Notes: generated by a model from the sequence alone, not told the origin. 28,751 nucleotides of DNA from an uncultured bacterium (GCA_937893485.1 CALBJL010000166.1:1-28751); one strand, 5' to 3'. Positions 6,959 to 15,355 are shown, numbered from the stretch's first letter. Translations and numbers: made by a program.

Positions 6959-7073
6959 ATGTGCTAGAAACTTTCCGCCATATAAAATGCTCTGTGCGCA
7001 CATCGTAAAAAAGAAACAAGGCATTTGTATAATATTCACAAAAAACATCCTGCAAAATTCATCATTTTGTGCA

Positions 7074-7102
7074 TTGTATAAAGTGAAAAGCAGATATATA
7101 AT
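7074..7102 (+). promoter_or_regulatory. Candidate promoter of the TRAP transporter operon
   Basis: TTGTAT (7074-7079), 17 bases, TATAAT (7097-7102). The -35 is weak and the -10 perfect. The rest of the 351-base gap 6860-7210 holds the upstream terminator, this promoter and the operator-like site at 7125; no gene is seen in it. Confidence 0.5.
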
Positions 7103-7124
7103 GTAATAACAATAATATAAGATG

Positions 7125-7141
7125 TTATGTTATATATTTCA
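7125..7141 (+). promoter_or_regulatory. Operator-like 17-mer, TRAP operon copy
   Basis: TTATGTTATATATTTCA is the exact reverse complement of 10899-10915. It is itself a near-palindrome (TGNNATATATNNCA) and lies roughly +16 to +32 from the predicted transcript start. Both features suit a dimeric repressor, probably the GntR protein at 10119. Confidence 0.6.
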
Positions 7142-7210
7142 ACAAAGCAAAAATAATAAAAGAACGTAATGAACAAACAACTATGAACACTAGAAGAAAG
7201 GCGGAACAAT

Positions 7211-8236
7211 ATGAAACGGAAGAAAACTTTTTTTCTAATTGCGTTAGCAGCAGGCTGTATCGGTATGACAGGCTGTGCGGGAAATGATATGGAGCGGGCG
7301 GCATCTGCGGATGTGATCAATATCCAGATTGCCTATGAGAATAATCCCGGCGAGCCGATCGATCTCGCCTGTCAGAAATGGAAAGAGCTTCTCGAGGAGG
7401 AGAGCAACGGACAATTCCATGTGGAGCTGTATCCGTCCAGCCAGCTTGGCACAAAGGGAGATATTATCAATCAGGAGATTGCCGGTGATTCGGTCATTAC
7501 GCTTGCCAATGGTGCGTTTTATGCAGATCTGGGTGTCAGCGATTTCAGCGTGACATTTGCACCCTATTTATTCCGGTCGTGGGATGATATTGAAAAGCTG
7601 GCAGCGAGTGACTGGTGGGCAGAGCAGGAGCAGGAATTAAAAGAGACGAGCGGACTCACGATTCTCGCAAGCAACTGGCATTACGGCGTGCGCCACACAT
7701 TGACGAAGAAACCTGTGACAAGTCCGGAGGATATGAAAGGCTTAAAGATCCGGGTTCCGGGAAACCAGCTTCAGGTGGACAGTATGGAGGCGCTCGGTGC
7801 AGCCGGAACGCCCATGAGTCTCGGTGATGTGTATACAGCGTTGCAGCAGAGCACGATTGATGGACTGGAGAATCCGATTTCGGTCATTGAAAACGGAAAA
7901 TATCAGGAAGTTGCAAAATATTTATGCGAAGATGCACACATTTATGATCTGACGACATGGTGCTGCGGAGAAGAATTTTTCGAGTCGCTGACGCCGGAAC
8001 AGCAGGAGCTGTTAAAAAAGACCTGCGAGGAGGCAGGCGTGTATAACAATGGAATTCTTGAGGATGAGACGGAGAAATCTATGGCGAAGCTGATCATTGA
8101 AGATGTTCAGGTGTATGAAGTCGAGGATATGGACGAGTGGTTTGAGGCTTCGCAGACATTCTATCAGAAAGCAGAGCAAAAGTATGGCTGGACGGAAGGA
8201 CTTGTGGACACCGTGAAGGCGATCATTGCAGAGTAG
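7211..8236 (+). CDS. TRAP transporter solute-binding lipoprotein (DctP family)
   Basis: This 341-residue extracytoplasmic binding protein delivers an organic-acid ligand to the DctQM permease. A basic N-terminus and hydrophobic core end in GMTGC, with Cys22 the likely lipid-anchored residue. Family hallmarks follow: the PSSQLGTKGDIINQ block near 75-88, and KGLKIRVPG with Arg181, the residue that usually salt-bridges the ligand carboxylate. GDVYTALQQSTIDGLENP is the classical DctP signature region. ATG 7211 follows AAGAAAGGCGG. It is first in an operon with DctQ (gap 9) and DctM. The ligand is probably a sugar acid, given the GntR regulator and KDG-kinase-like gene nearby, but it cannot be read directly. 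Confidence 0.93.
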   Translation: MKRKKTFFLIALAAGCIGMTGCAGNDMERAASADVINIQIAYENNPGEPIDLACQKWKELLEEESNGQFHVELYPSSQLGTKGDIINQEIAGDSVITLANGAFYADLGVSDFSVTFAPYLFRSWDDIEKLAASDWWAEQEQELKETSGLTILASNWHYGVRHTLTKKPVTSPEDMKGLKIRVPGNQLQVDSMEALGAAGTPMSLGDVYTALQQSTIDGLENPISVIENGKYQEVAKYLCEDAHIYDLTTWCCGEEFFESLTPEQQELLKKTCEEAGVYNNGILEDETEKSMAKLIIEDVQVYEVEDMDEWFEASQTFYQKAEQKYGWTEGLVDTVKAIIAE

Positions 8237-8245
8237 GAGGCATTT

Positions 8246-8731
8246 ATGAACACAAAATGGATTGAAAAATTCAAACAGATTGATATAGCGATTGCGGTGA
8301 TTGCACTGGTGGCATTGATTCTGGTCACGTTTTTAGGTGTCATTTTCCGTTATGTATTCTCCAATCCGTTTTCATGGCAGGAGGAGGTACAGCTGGCGAT
8401 GATTATATGGGTGATCTTTTTCGGCGCACGCTATGCGTTCGAGACGCATGCGCATGTGGCGATCGATATGCTGTATGATTTCTGCCCGAAAAAGGTGCAG
8501 AAGGTATTGCTCGTTCTGATCGCGCTGGTTGTGACAGTTGTGCTTGGTTTCATTTGCGTTTACAGCGTGGATTATATACAGATCATGTTCCGCTATCACC
8601 TGAAAACCAGTATTCTGCACTGGCAGTACGGTGTGATTTATCTTCCGGTTCCGTTGAGCTGTATTTGTATGATGTTTCAGTTTTGGGCAGACACTGTCTG
8701 TGAATTACGTCAAGTTAAGGAGGAAATATAA
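8246..8731 (+). CDS. TRAP transporter small permease subunit (DctQ)
   Basis: This 161-residue membrane protein has four predicted helices, near 14-36, 47-65, 85-110 and 128-150. The family pattern FRYVFSNPFSWQEEV at 29-43 and the following MIIWVIFFGARYAF are typical of DctQ. It pairs with the large subunit DctM to form the transport channel. ATG 8246 has GTAGGAGG in front, overlapping the DctP stop region. Its stop at 8731 directly abuts the DctM start at 8732, so the two subunits are translationally coupled. Confidence 0.92.
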   Translation: MNTKWIEKFKQIDIAIAVIALVALILVTFLGVIFRYVFSNPFSWQEEVQLAMIIWVIFFGARYAFETHAHVAIDMLYDFCPKKVQKVLLVLIALVVTVVLGFICVYSVDYIQIMFRYHLKTSILHWQYGVIYLPVPLSCICMMFQFWADTVCELRQVKEEI

Positions 8732-10021
8732 ATGCAGGTATATGTTATTATGGTCGCTTGTTGTATTTTACTGCTGTGCCTGTTCTTTAAAGTGCCGGTA
8801 TTTATTTCGGTATTTGCGGGAGCACTCACCTATTTCCTATTAGGTGCGGCTTCTTCACCGGCGATTTTAGCGCAGCGGATCATTGCAGGTACACAGAGTA
8901 TCCCGCTGTTGGCAATTCCGTTTTTTATCTGTGCGGGTGTGTTTATGAATTATACGGGAGTGACGAAACGAATCATGAACTTTTGTAATGTATTGACCAA
9001 GCGTCACACCGGTGGACTGGGACAGGTAAACGTGCTGCTCTCTACATTGATGGGCGGTTTGTCCGGAAGTAATCTCGCGGATGCTGCGATGGAAGCAAAA
9101 ATGCTCGTTCCCGAGATGGAAAAGGAAGGCTATTCCAAAGAATTTTCATCTGTACTGACAGCGACATCGGCGATGATTACACCCTTGATCCCTCCGGGAA
9201 TCGGAATGATCTTATACGGTTCGATCGCAAATGTTTCGATCGGAAAGCTGTTTGTTGCCGGAATCGGCATCGGATTGCTGTTATGCGTTTCGCTGATGAT
9301 CCTAGTGTACATTATGTCAAAAAAGAGGGGCTATCAGGTTGCGCAGAAGGAGCCGCGCGAAAAGGGTGAGCTTGGACATTCTCTGAAAGAGGCGATTTTA
9401 CCGCTGTGCCTGCCGATCCTGATCATCGGAGGCATCCGTATCGGTGTCGTTACCCCGACGGAAGCCGGAACTGTGGCGATCGTGTATGCATTGCTGCTGG
9501 GTATGATTTACCGTGAGATTTCGCTGAAAAATGTGGTGACAGGTCTGAAAGAAAGTGTTGCGACGACAGCATCGATCATGCTGATTGTCGGCGGTGCGTC
9601 CGCATTTGCATGGGTTCTGACGAGAGAGCGCATTCCGCAGCAGCTGACCGCATTTATCACAAACAATATTTCTAATAAGTATGTGTTCCTGCTGATCGTG
9701 ATCGTGTTCCTGATACTGGTCGGTATGTTTATCGAGGGAAATGCTGCGATGATCGTACTTGTTCCCCTGCTGGCTCCCGTGGCAGCAGCATACGGTATCG
9801 ACGAGATCCATTTTGCGATGTTGTTCATTTTTGTCATGGCGGTGGGAGGTGTGACACCGCCGATGGGTACATTGATATTTGTTACCTGTGGTGTGACAAA
9901 ATGCGATATTAAAGACTTTGTCAAAGAGGCAGTTCCGTTTTATGCCCTGCTGTTAATCGTTATGCTGCTGATTGCGTTTGTTCCGGTATTATCGACAGGT
10001 CTTGTCAATCTGGTATACTGA
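8732..10021 (+). CDS. TRAP transporter large permease subunit (DctM)
   Basis: This 429-residue polytopic permease drives ion-coupled uptake of the ligand bound by DctP. It shows the usual DctM features: IPFFICAGVFMNYTGVTKR near 68-86, MGGLSGSNLADAAMEAKML near 109-127, ITPLIPPGIGMILYGSI, and the second-repeat segment VGGVTPPMGTLIFVTCGV near the C-terminus. The length matches the family. ATG 8732 sits immediately after the DctQ stop and uses AAGGAGG inside the DctQ end. No terminator is visible before the GntR promoter at 10055. Confidence 0.94.
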   Translation: MQVYVIMVACCILLLCLFFKVPVFISVFAGALTYFLLGAASSPAILAQRIIAGTQSIPLLAIPFFICAGVFMNYTGVTKRIMNFCNVLTKRHTGGLGQVNVLLSTLMGGLSGSNLADAAMEAKMLVPEMEKEGYSKEFSSVLTATSAMITPLIPPGIGMILYGSIANVSIGKLFVAGIGIGLLLCVSLMILVYIMSKKRGYQVAQKEPREKGELGHSLKEAILPLCLPILIIGGIRIGVVTPTEAGTVAIVYALLLGMIYREISLKNVVTGLKESVATTASIMLIVGGASAFAWVLTRERIPQQLTAFITNNISNKYVFLLIVIVFLILVGMFIEGNAAMIVLVPLLAPVAAAYGIDEIHFAMLFIFVMAVGGVTPPMGTLIFVTCGVTKCDIKDFVKEAVPFYALLLIVMLLIAFVPVLSTGLVNLVY

Positions 10022-10054
10022 TTTTTGTACATTTGGAAAAACATGCTGTTCGGT

Positions 10055-10083
10055 GGGACACTGTTGCAAAAATCGTGTATAAT
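10055..10083 (+). promoter_or_regulatory. Promoter of the GntR regulator
   Basis: GGGACA (10055-10060), 17 bases, TATAAT (10078-10083). The regulator can therefore be made independently of the TRAP operon. No clear copy of the 17-mer operator is seen here. Confidence 0.55.
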
Positions 10084-10118
10084 AGGTATATCAAAATGCA
10101 GGACATGGAGGTTTGTAC

Positions 10119-10799
10119 GTGATATCGATTTTGGAAAAGCAAAAGCAGGAATCCGCAAAGGATTATGTTCTCCGCGTGTTAATACATAGCATTGTAAATA
10201 CCGAACTAAAGCCGGGGGAGCGGCTGGTCGATCAGGAGATCTGCAATCTGCTGGGGGTCAGCCGGACACCGTTCCGCGAGGCGGAGCTGGGACTGGCACA
10301 GAAAAAGCTGATAGAAATAAAGCCCAAAATAGGCACTTATGTATCCTATATTGATCCGGGGCTGGTGGAAGAAGTGAGACACCTGCGCAGTGTGCTGGAG
10401 GCGGAAATCGCGATGATGGCATGTGATCTTCTGACACCGGAGGACATTGACCGGCTCTGGGAAAATATCGCATTATGGCAGTTGTATATCAGGCGCGGCG
10501 ATGAGGAAAAAATGTTTTATTATGATAAAGAATTCCATAAAATGCTTTATCATATGTGTGGTCGCAGCTATTGGTGTGAGTTGGTCGAGGGAGTCGCGCC
10601 GCATTTTGACCGCACGACAATTCTGAGCTTTCGCTGCCAGACAAAGGAAAAGATCTATAAAGACCATGAAGAACTGTTAGAAGCGATTGAGCAGAAGGAT
10701 AAGGAAAAAGCAAGGGAAATCGCGCGTCGCCATATGGAGCGTTATATTGAGAACATTGGCACGATTCAGCAGGAATTTCCGGATTATTTCATTCAGTAG
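10119..10799 (+). CDS. GntR-family regulator, FadR subgroup (FCD domain)
   Basis: This 226-residue transcription factor has an N-terminal winged helix (about 10-75, with LVDQEICNLLGVSRTPFREA as recognition region) and an all-helical FCD effector domain. The FCD carries the usual acidic and histidine metal/ligand positions (DKEFHKMLYHMCG; the DHEELLEAI block; ARRHMERYI). FCD regulators often sense sugar acids or carboxylates. GTG 10119 is chosen because GGAGG at 10107-10111 leaves seven bases; the TTG at 10113 would be too close. It lies between the TRAP operon and the flavoprotein operon, both of which carry the same 17-mer just past the promoter. The simplest reading is that it represses both. 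Confidence 0.9.
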   Translation: MISILEKQKQESAKDYVLRVLIHSIVNTELKPGERLVDQEICNLLGVSRTPFREAELGLAQKKLIEIKPKIGTYVSYIDPGLVEEVRHLRSVLEAEIAMMACDLLTPEDIDRLWENIALWQLYIRRGDEEKMFYYDKEFHKMLYHMCGRSYWCELVEGVAPHFDRTTILSFRCQTKEKIYKDHEELLEAIEQKDKEKAREIARRHMERYIENIGTIQQEFPDYFIQ

Positions 10800-10808
10800 A
10801 CAAAAATG

Positions 10809-10838
10809 TCGGTATCAGAGATGATGCCGATATTTTTT
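10809..10838 (+). terminator. Terminator of the GntR gene
   Basis: Arms 10809-10817 and 10822-10830 pair over 9 bp around GAGA, followed by TATTTTTTT. Confidence 0.85.
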
Positions 10839-10861
10839 TACTTTATTTCAAGATAAACATA

Positions 10862-10890
10862 TTGACAAAATTTTTGCAAGGATGTATATT
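10862..10890 (+). promoter_or_regulatory. Promoter of the flavoprotein operon
   Basis: TTGACA (10862-10867), exactly 17 bases, TATATT (10885-10890). This near-consensus promoter starts near 10897, directly at the 17-mer operator. Confidence 0.8.
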
Positions 10891-10898
10891 TTAATTAC

Positions 10899-10915
10899 TG
10901 AAATATATAACATAA
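10899..10915 (+). promoter_or_regulatory. Operator-like 17-mer, flavoprotein operon copy
   Basis: TGAAATATATAACATAA is the exact reverse complement of 7125-7141 and covers the predicted transcript start. A bound repressor here would block a strong promoter. Confidence 0.6.
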
Positions 10916-10943
10916 AATGAAGTATGTATCAAAGGAGAAGACT

Positions 10944-12401
10944 ATGAAGGGTGAATATGATGTGGTAGTAATCGGAGCCGGGGTGGTAGGCAGCGCGATT
11001 GCGAGAGAACTATCCAGATATCAGTTGCACATCGGTGTGATGGAAAAAAATCTGGATGTCTGTAATGAGACAAGCGGACGCAATTCTGCAGTAGTACACG
11101 GTGGTTTCGCCTATGATGCGAACACGCTGAAAGCGAAGTTTTGTGTTGCCGGAAACCGGATGATGGGAGATCTTTCGGAGGAGCTGGACTTCCCGTTCCA
11201 GCGCTGCGGCAAAGTGCTGGTAGGTAATACCGACGAAGATATGGAGCAGTTGAAGCGCACCATGAAGCAGGGCGGCATCAACGGTGCGACCGGACTGGAG
11301 CTGATTGATGAGAAGAAGCTGCACGAGCTGGTGCCTGCGGTGATCGGAAAATTTGCGATGTGGTCGAAAAACAGCGGTATCATGGACCCGTTTCTCTTTA
11401 CCGTGAGTCTGGCAGAAAATGCAGCGCAGAACGGAGCAGAGTTTTTATTCAGACACGAAGTGACCGGCATTGACCGCGCGGATGACAGCTACTGCATTCA
11501 CACGAATCAGGGAGATTACAAGACGAGATGGATCGTGAATGCGGCAGGACTCGGCTGCAAACAGATTTCCGATATGCTGGGGATCACCGGCTACCGTGTG
11601 ATCGGCTCTAAAGGAAACTATATCATTCTGGACAAGCGGCTTGGACCGTTGCTGCCGATGCCTGTTTATCCGGTTCCGAGTAATACATATATGGGAATTC
11701 ATGTGACACCGACTGTAGATGGCAATGTGACGGTAGGACCGGATGCAGAAAATGTGACGGATTTTTCTTATTACGGAGTGCCGCAAAAGAATATCGATGC
11801 ACTGGCGCGCAGCGGATCTGACCTGTGGCCGCACATCAACAAGGCGGATCAGATCCGGAATTTCTCAGGCATTCTGCCGAAATGGGTGGATGAAAACGGA
11901 GTTATTCAGGACTTTAAGATAGAGGTTAAGGATGACATCGCTCCCCGTGCAGTCAATCTGGTCGGTATAGAATCACCCGGTCTCACCGGTGCCGTTCCGA
12001 TCGCACAGTACGTTGTAGAGCTGATCAAGGATCGGGAACCGCTTGCAAAAAATGACCGGTTTGTTCCTGAACATAAATCGATTCAAAGATTTGCCACTGC
12101 CTCTCTGGAAGAAAGAAATGCCCTGATCGCGAAAGACCCGGCATACGGAGAAATGATCTGCAGCTGTGAGCAGGTCACAAAGGCTGAGATCCGGGCTGCA
12201 CTTCACAATCCGCTGGGTGTGTCAACGATGACCGGAATCAAATACCGCACAAGGGCTATGATGGGTACCTGTCAGAGCGGCTTCTGCCAGATGAAGATCG
12301 AGCGACTGATTGAGGAAGAATTGGGACTTGCGCCAAACGAAGTCGTTTACAGCCGTCCGGATTCGTGGGTATTAACCGGCAAAATGAGGGAGGAAGACTA
12401 A
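10944..12401 (+). CDS. FAD-dependent glycerol-3-phosphate dehydrogenase-like oxidoreductase with BFD [2Fe-2S] domain
   Basis: This 485-residue flavoprotein of the GlpA/LhgO (DAO) family oxidises a hydroxy-acid or phosphorylated alcohol. The FAD dinucleotide motif is VVVIGAGVVGSAIAREL at 7-23, and ETSGRNSAVVHGGFAY is the typical DAO substrate-side block. A C-terminal BFD-like domain carries Cys406, Cys408, Cys443 and Cys448 (CSC and CQSGFC), which would hold a [2Fe-2S] cluster. ATG 10944 follows AAAGGAGAAG; the in-frame ATG at 10917 has no ribosome site. It is first in a three-gene operon (next start one base after its stop). No glpK or glpF is near, so the substrate may not be glycerol phosphate. 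Confidence 0.88.
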   Translation: MKGEYDVVVIGAGVVGSAIARELSRYQLHIGVMEKNLDVCNETSGRNSAVVHGGFAYDANTLKAKFCVAGNRMMGDLSEELDFPFQRCGKVLVGNTDEDMEQLKRTMKQGGINGATGLELIDEKKLHELVPAVIGKFAMWSKNSGIMDPFLFTVSLAENAAQNGAEFLFRHEVTGIDRADDSYCIHTNQGDYKTRWIVNAAGLGCKQISDMLGITGYRVIGSKGNYIILDKRLGPLLPMPVYPVPSNTYMGIHVTPTVDGNVTVGPDAENVTDFSYYGVPQKNIDALARSGSDLWPHINKADQIRNFSGILPKWVDENGVIQDFKIEVKDDIAPRAVNLVGIESPGLTGAVPIAQYVVELIKDREPLAKNDRFVPEHKSIQRFATASLEERNALIAKDPAYGEMICSCEQVTKAEIRAALHNPLGVSTMTGIKYRTRAMMGTCQSGFCQMKIERLIEEELGLAPNEVVYSRPDSWVLTGKMREED

Positions 12402-12402
12402 C

Positions 12403-13638
12403 ATGGAACAGAAGGATGTTATTATTATCGGTGGTGGACCGGCAGGTCTGGCGGCTGCTTTGGAATTGCACAAAGCAGGTGTGACGGATCTTCTGATTTT
12501 GGAACGTGAAGATAAGCTTGGGGGAATTTTAAGACAGTGCATTCATGACGGCTTCGGTCTTGGCAGATTCGGCGAGAGCCTTTCCGGACCGGAATATGCA
12601 CAGCGTTTTATCGAGAGTGTGGAAACTCTGCACATACCGTACCTGTTAAATGCAACGGTTACGGATCTGACGAATGACAAAGTAGTTACGGTCGTCACAG
12701 CGGATGGCATCCGCACGATACAGGCAAAGGCGGTCGTACTTGCGATGGGCTGCAGGGAGCGGAGCCGCGGAGCGTTAGGTATTCCGGGAGAGCGTCCGGC
12801 GGGCGTATTTACCGCAGGTACCGCACAGGCATATATGAACCTTTACAACCGGATGCCCGCAAAAGAGGTCGTGATTCTCGGCTCCGGAGACATCGGAATG
12901 ATTATGGCGCGCCGCCTCACCTTAGAGGGCGCACATGTGCAGGCTGTTTTCGAGATCATGTCGCATCCGAGCGGTTTGCCGAGAAATATTATTCAGTGTC
13001 TCGAGGACTATGACATTCCGCTGTATTTAAGCCATACCGTTACAGACATTCACGGAGATACCAGACTGACGGGTGTCACGGTTTCGCAGGTAGACGAGCA
13101 TTTGCAGCCGATTGCCGGCACGGAAAAGAAATATGACTGTGATACACTGATCTTATCTGTCGGTCTGCTTCCAGATAATAAATTGACGAGAACTGCCGGG
13201 ATAGAGATTGATCCGCATACGCGGGGCGCTTATGTGGATGAGTTTATGCAGACGGAGATTCCGGGTGTGTTCTCGGCAGGAAATGTGCTCCATGTGCATG
13301 ATCTGGTGGATTTTGTATCGATGGAGGCAGAGCATCTCGCAAGATGTGCGGCAAAATATGTGCAGGGCGAGGAGCTTCCTGCCTGTGAGATTGGCATTCA
13401 GCCGGCAGCAGGTGTCGGACATACGATTCCTCAGGCGGTCAGCGGGGAAAATGATTTCCAGTTATCGCTGCGCGTGAGGGATCACTACGGAGACTGCCGG
13501 ATCGTCGTAAAACAGGATGGCAGGGAAGTTGCGGTTAAACGGATGAAAAAGGCGATTCCGGCTGAAATGATCCAGTTTCAGGTAAAAGCAGATAAGATCA
13601 TCGGAAAAAATGCATTGGAGGTGTCGGTAGAATGCTAA
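12403..13638 (+). CDS. NAD(P)/FAD-dependent oxidoreductase (pyridine nucleotide-disulfide type)
   Basis: This 411-residue flavoprotein has a first Rossmann motif VIIIGGGPAGLAAALEL at 5-21 for FAD. A second dinucleotide site, VVILGSGDIGMIMARRL, lies near 151-167 for NAD(P). A final FAD-binding ATG-like segment is PGVFSAGNVLHVHDLVD. There is no redox-active CxxC of the classical disulfide reductases; LRQCIHDGFGLGRFGE matches the HcnB-like group. In related operons it passes electrons between the GlpA-like subunit and NAD(P), possibly through the DUF1667 subunit. ATG 12403 is one base past the upstream stop. Its end overlaps the DUF1667 gene by seven bases. Confidence 0.88.
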   Translation: MEQKDVIIIGGGPAGLAAALELHKAGVTDLLILEREDKLGGILRQCIHDGFGLGRFGESLSGPEYAQRFIESVETLHIPYLLNATVTDLTNDKVVTVVTADGIRTIQAKAVVLAMGCRERSRGALGIPGERPAGVFTAGTAQAYMNLYNRMPAKEVVILGSGDIGMIMARRLTLEGAHVQAVFEIMSHPSGLPRNIIQCLEDYDIPLYLSHTVTDIHGDTRLTGVTVSQVDEHLQPIAGTEKKYDCDTLILSVGLLPDNKLTRTAGIEIDPHTRGAYVDEFMQTEIPGVFSAGNVLHVHDLVDFVSMEAEHLARCAAKYVQGEELPACEIGIQPAAGVGHTIPQAVSGENDFQLSLRVRDHYGDCRIVVKQDGREVAVKRMKKAIPAEMIQFQVKADKIIGKNALEVSVEC

Positions 13639-13997
13639 AACAATATACCTGTATCATTTGTCCGAATGGATGTGAAATAGAGGCAGACGTAGAAAATCAG
13701 GAGATCCGCTCCATCACAGGTCACACCTGTAAGCGCGGCGAGGAATATGTGCGTCAGGAGATCCTTGCACCGAAGCGGACGATCGCCAGCTCGATCGTTG
13801 TGAAAAACGGGGAGCTTCCGCTTGCCAGTGTCCGTCTGACAAAACCGATTCCCAAAGATATGATCTTTCCGGCAATGGAAGAAATTAAACGGATTACCGT
13901 GACTGCACCGGTACAGGCGGGAACGGTTCTGCTCTCCGGAATTTGCGGAACCGACAGCAATGTCGTGTGCACAAAGACTGTGAATGCCTGCGAATAA
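13632..13997 (+). CDS. DUF1667 cysteine-rich redox subunit
   Basis: This 121-residue protein carries CIICPNGC (Cys7, Cys10, Cys14) and HTCKRG with Cys33, a four-cysteine pattern fit for an iron-sulfur cluster or zinc. The remainder (TIASSIVVKNGELPLASVRL, then KPIPKD) is the typical DUF1667 C-terminal half. DUF1667 proteins occur with GlpA-like and NAD/FAD oxidoreductase genes in anaerobes and are thought to be the third, electron-transfer subunit. ATG 13632 overlaps the upstream gene by seven bases with GGAGG inside it. No terminator follows before the kinase promoter. Confidence 0.88.
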   Translation: MLKQYTCIICPNGCEIEADVENQEIRSITGHTCKRGEEYVRQEILAPKRTIASSIVVKNGELPLASVRLTKPIPKDMIFPAMEEIKRITVTAPVQAGTVLLSGICGTDSNVVCTKTVNACE

Positions 13998-14013
13998 GAA
14001 CAGTAACCATGAA

Positions 14014-14042
14014 CTGACATTTTATTTTTAAAACGGTAGAAT
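14014..14042 (+). promoter_or_regulatory. Promoter of the PfkB kinase gene
   Basis: CTGACA (14014-14019), 17 bases, TAGAAT (14037-14042): five of six matches in both boxes. The kinase can be expressed separately from the flavoprotein operon. Confidence 0.65.
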
Positions 14043-14133
14043 GTAATGGAAAAAGCCGAAAAGTTCGGTTATACTGATATTCGAATAGGGTAGCATGTGA
14101 GTCGGCAAAAAAAGCGAGAGGAGAACAGCAAAA

Positions 14134-15231
14134 ATGAATTTAAACTTAAAAGCAAAAGAAGAATGTAAATTTGATGCGGTATCCTTGGGCGAGGTCATGC
14201 TTCGTCTCGATCCGGGAGAGGGCAGAATCCGTACCGCAAGACAGTTCCGTGCATGGGAAGGCGGCGGAGAGTACAACGTGGTGCGTGGTCTTCGCAGATG
14301 CTTCGGTATGAACACCGCAGTCATCACCGCTTTTGCGCAGAATGAAGTCGGATTGTTGATGGAGGACTTTATCCTTCAGGGCGGAGTGGATACATCACTC
14401 ATCAAATGGATGGAAACAGACGGAATCGGCCGTGTGTGCCGTAACGGTATCAACTTTACCGAGCGCGGTTTCGGTATCCGTGGCGCAGTAGGATGCTCTG
14501 ACCGTGCAAATACCGCAATTTCAAAGGCAACACCGGAAGATTTCGATTTTGATTATATTTTCGGCGAGATGGGTGTTCGCTGGCTGCATACAGGCGGTAT
14601 CTATGCGGCTCTGTCCGAGCAGTCCTGTGAGACCGTTCTGGCAGCGATCAAGACAGCCAAGAAATACGGCACAGTTGTATCCTATGACCTGAACTACCGC
14701 CCGTCTATGTGGAGTGCGATCGGTGGACAGGCAAAGGCGCAGGAAGTAAACAAGGAGATCGCCAAGTATGTAGATGTCATGATTGGTAACGAGGAAGACT
14801 TTACCGCCTGCCTCGGTTTTGAGATCGAGGGCAATGATGCAGATTTAAAAGAGCTGAATCTGGATGGTTATAAGAAAATGATCAACGAGGCAGCAAAGGC
14901 ATATCCGAACTTTAAGGCGGTTGCCACCACACTCCGCGAGGTAAAGACAGCTACCGTCAATGACTGGAGTGCAATCTGCTGGGCAGACGGCGAGGTATAC
15001 AAGGCAAAGGATTACAAGGGTCTTGAGATCATGGATCGTGTAGGCGGCGGAGATTCCTTCGCATCCGGTCTGATCTACGGACTGATGACGACCGAAAATG
15101 CAGAGCTGGCAGTAAACTATGGTGCCGCTCACGGCGCACTGGCGATGACGACACCCGGTGATACGACAATGGCAAGCAAAAAGGAAGTGGAGGCCATTAT
15201 GGGTGGCGCAGGAGCGCGTGTACAGAGATAG
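14134..15231 (+). CDS. kdgK: PfkB-family sugar kinase, 2-keto-3-deoxygluconate kinase-like
   Basis: This 365-residue cytoplasmic kinase phosphorylates a sugar or sugar acid with ATP. The ribokinase-family start is FDAVSLGEVMLRLDPGE, followed by the substrate block AWEGGGEYNVVRGL. The C-terminal signature is DRVGGGDSFASGL with catalytic base Asp307. VSYDLNYRPSMW matches KDG kinases. It is somewhat longer than the usual 310-345 residues. ATG 14134 follows AGAGGAG. It has its own promoter and a perfect terminator, and sits next to TRAP, GntR and flavoprotein genes. This supports a sugar-acid pathway ending in KDG phosphate; the KDPG aldolase expected for that route is not in the window. Assignment to KDG rather than another ketose acid is moderate. 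Confidence 0.8.
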   Translation: MNLNLKAKEECKFDAVSLGEVMLRLDPGEGRIRTARQFRAWEGGGEYNVVRGLRRCFGMNTAVITAFAQNEVGLLMEDFILQGGVDTSLIKWMETDGIGRVCRNGINFTERGFGIRGAVGCSDRANTAISKATPEDFDFDYIFGEMGVRWLHTGGIYAALSEQSCETVLAAIKTAKKYGTVVSYDLNYRPSMWSAIGGQAKAQEVNKEIAKYVDVMIGNEEDFTACLGFEIEGNDADLKELNLDGYKKMINEAAKAYPNFKAVATTLREVKTATVNDWSAICWADGEVYKAKDYKGLEIMDRVGGGDSFASGLIYGLMTTENAELAVNYGAAHGALAMTTPGDTTMASKKEVEAIMGGAGARVQR

Positions 15232-15265
15232 TTGTCCTAATAAAATATAGTAGTTGAGAGGGAGG

Positions 15266-15296
15266 ACCCGGATTATCGCAGATAATCCGGGTTTTT
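15266..15296 (+). terminator. Terminator of the kinase gene
   Basis: ACCCGGATTATC (15266-15277) and its perfect complement (15281-15292) form a 12-bp stem with loop GCA, followed by TTTT. It separates the sugar-acid and alpha-galactoside loci. Confidence 0.93.
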
Positions 15297-15309
15297 CCGT
15301 GCAGATTTG

Positions 15310-15340
15310 TCCAAGTCTGATTACAAATAAATCCAAGTCT
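15310..15340 (+). promoter_or_regulatory. Tandem TCCAAGTCT repeats, probable YesN-type regulator site
   Basis: TCCAAGTCT occurs at 15310-15318 and 15332-15340, 22 bp apart, both followed three bases later by TA-rich TACAAA/TAAAAT. Two-turn spacing of direct repeats upstream of a -10 box is typical for AraC-type activators, suggesting autoregulation by the regulator at 17168. Confidence 0.5.
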
Positions 15341-15355
15341 TTGTAAAATGGAATA

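Noticed and set aside
6834..7106. Plus-strand open frame of 90 codons
   Set aside because: It starts inside the small DUF2007-like gene in another frame and runs through the terminator at 6925 and the next promoter; no ribosome site.
9398..9924. Minus-strand open frames opposite dctM
   Set aside because: They are shadows of an obvious transporter gene; the His/Gln/Asp-rich translation has no family features.
10917..10943. Earlier ATG for the GlpA-like protein
   Set aside because: There is no ribosome site before it, and the start at 10944 has AAAGGAGAAG and gives the normal N-terminus just before the FAD motif.
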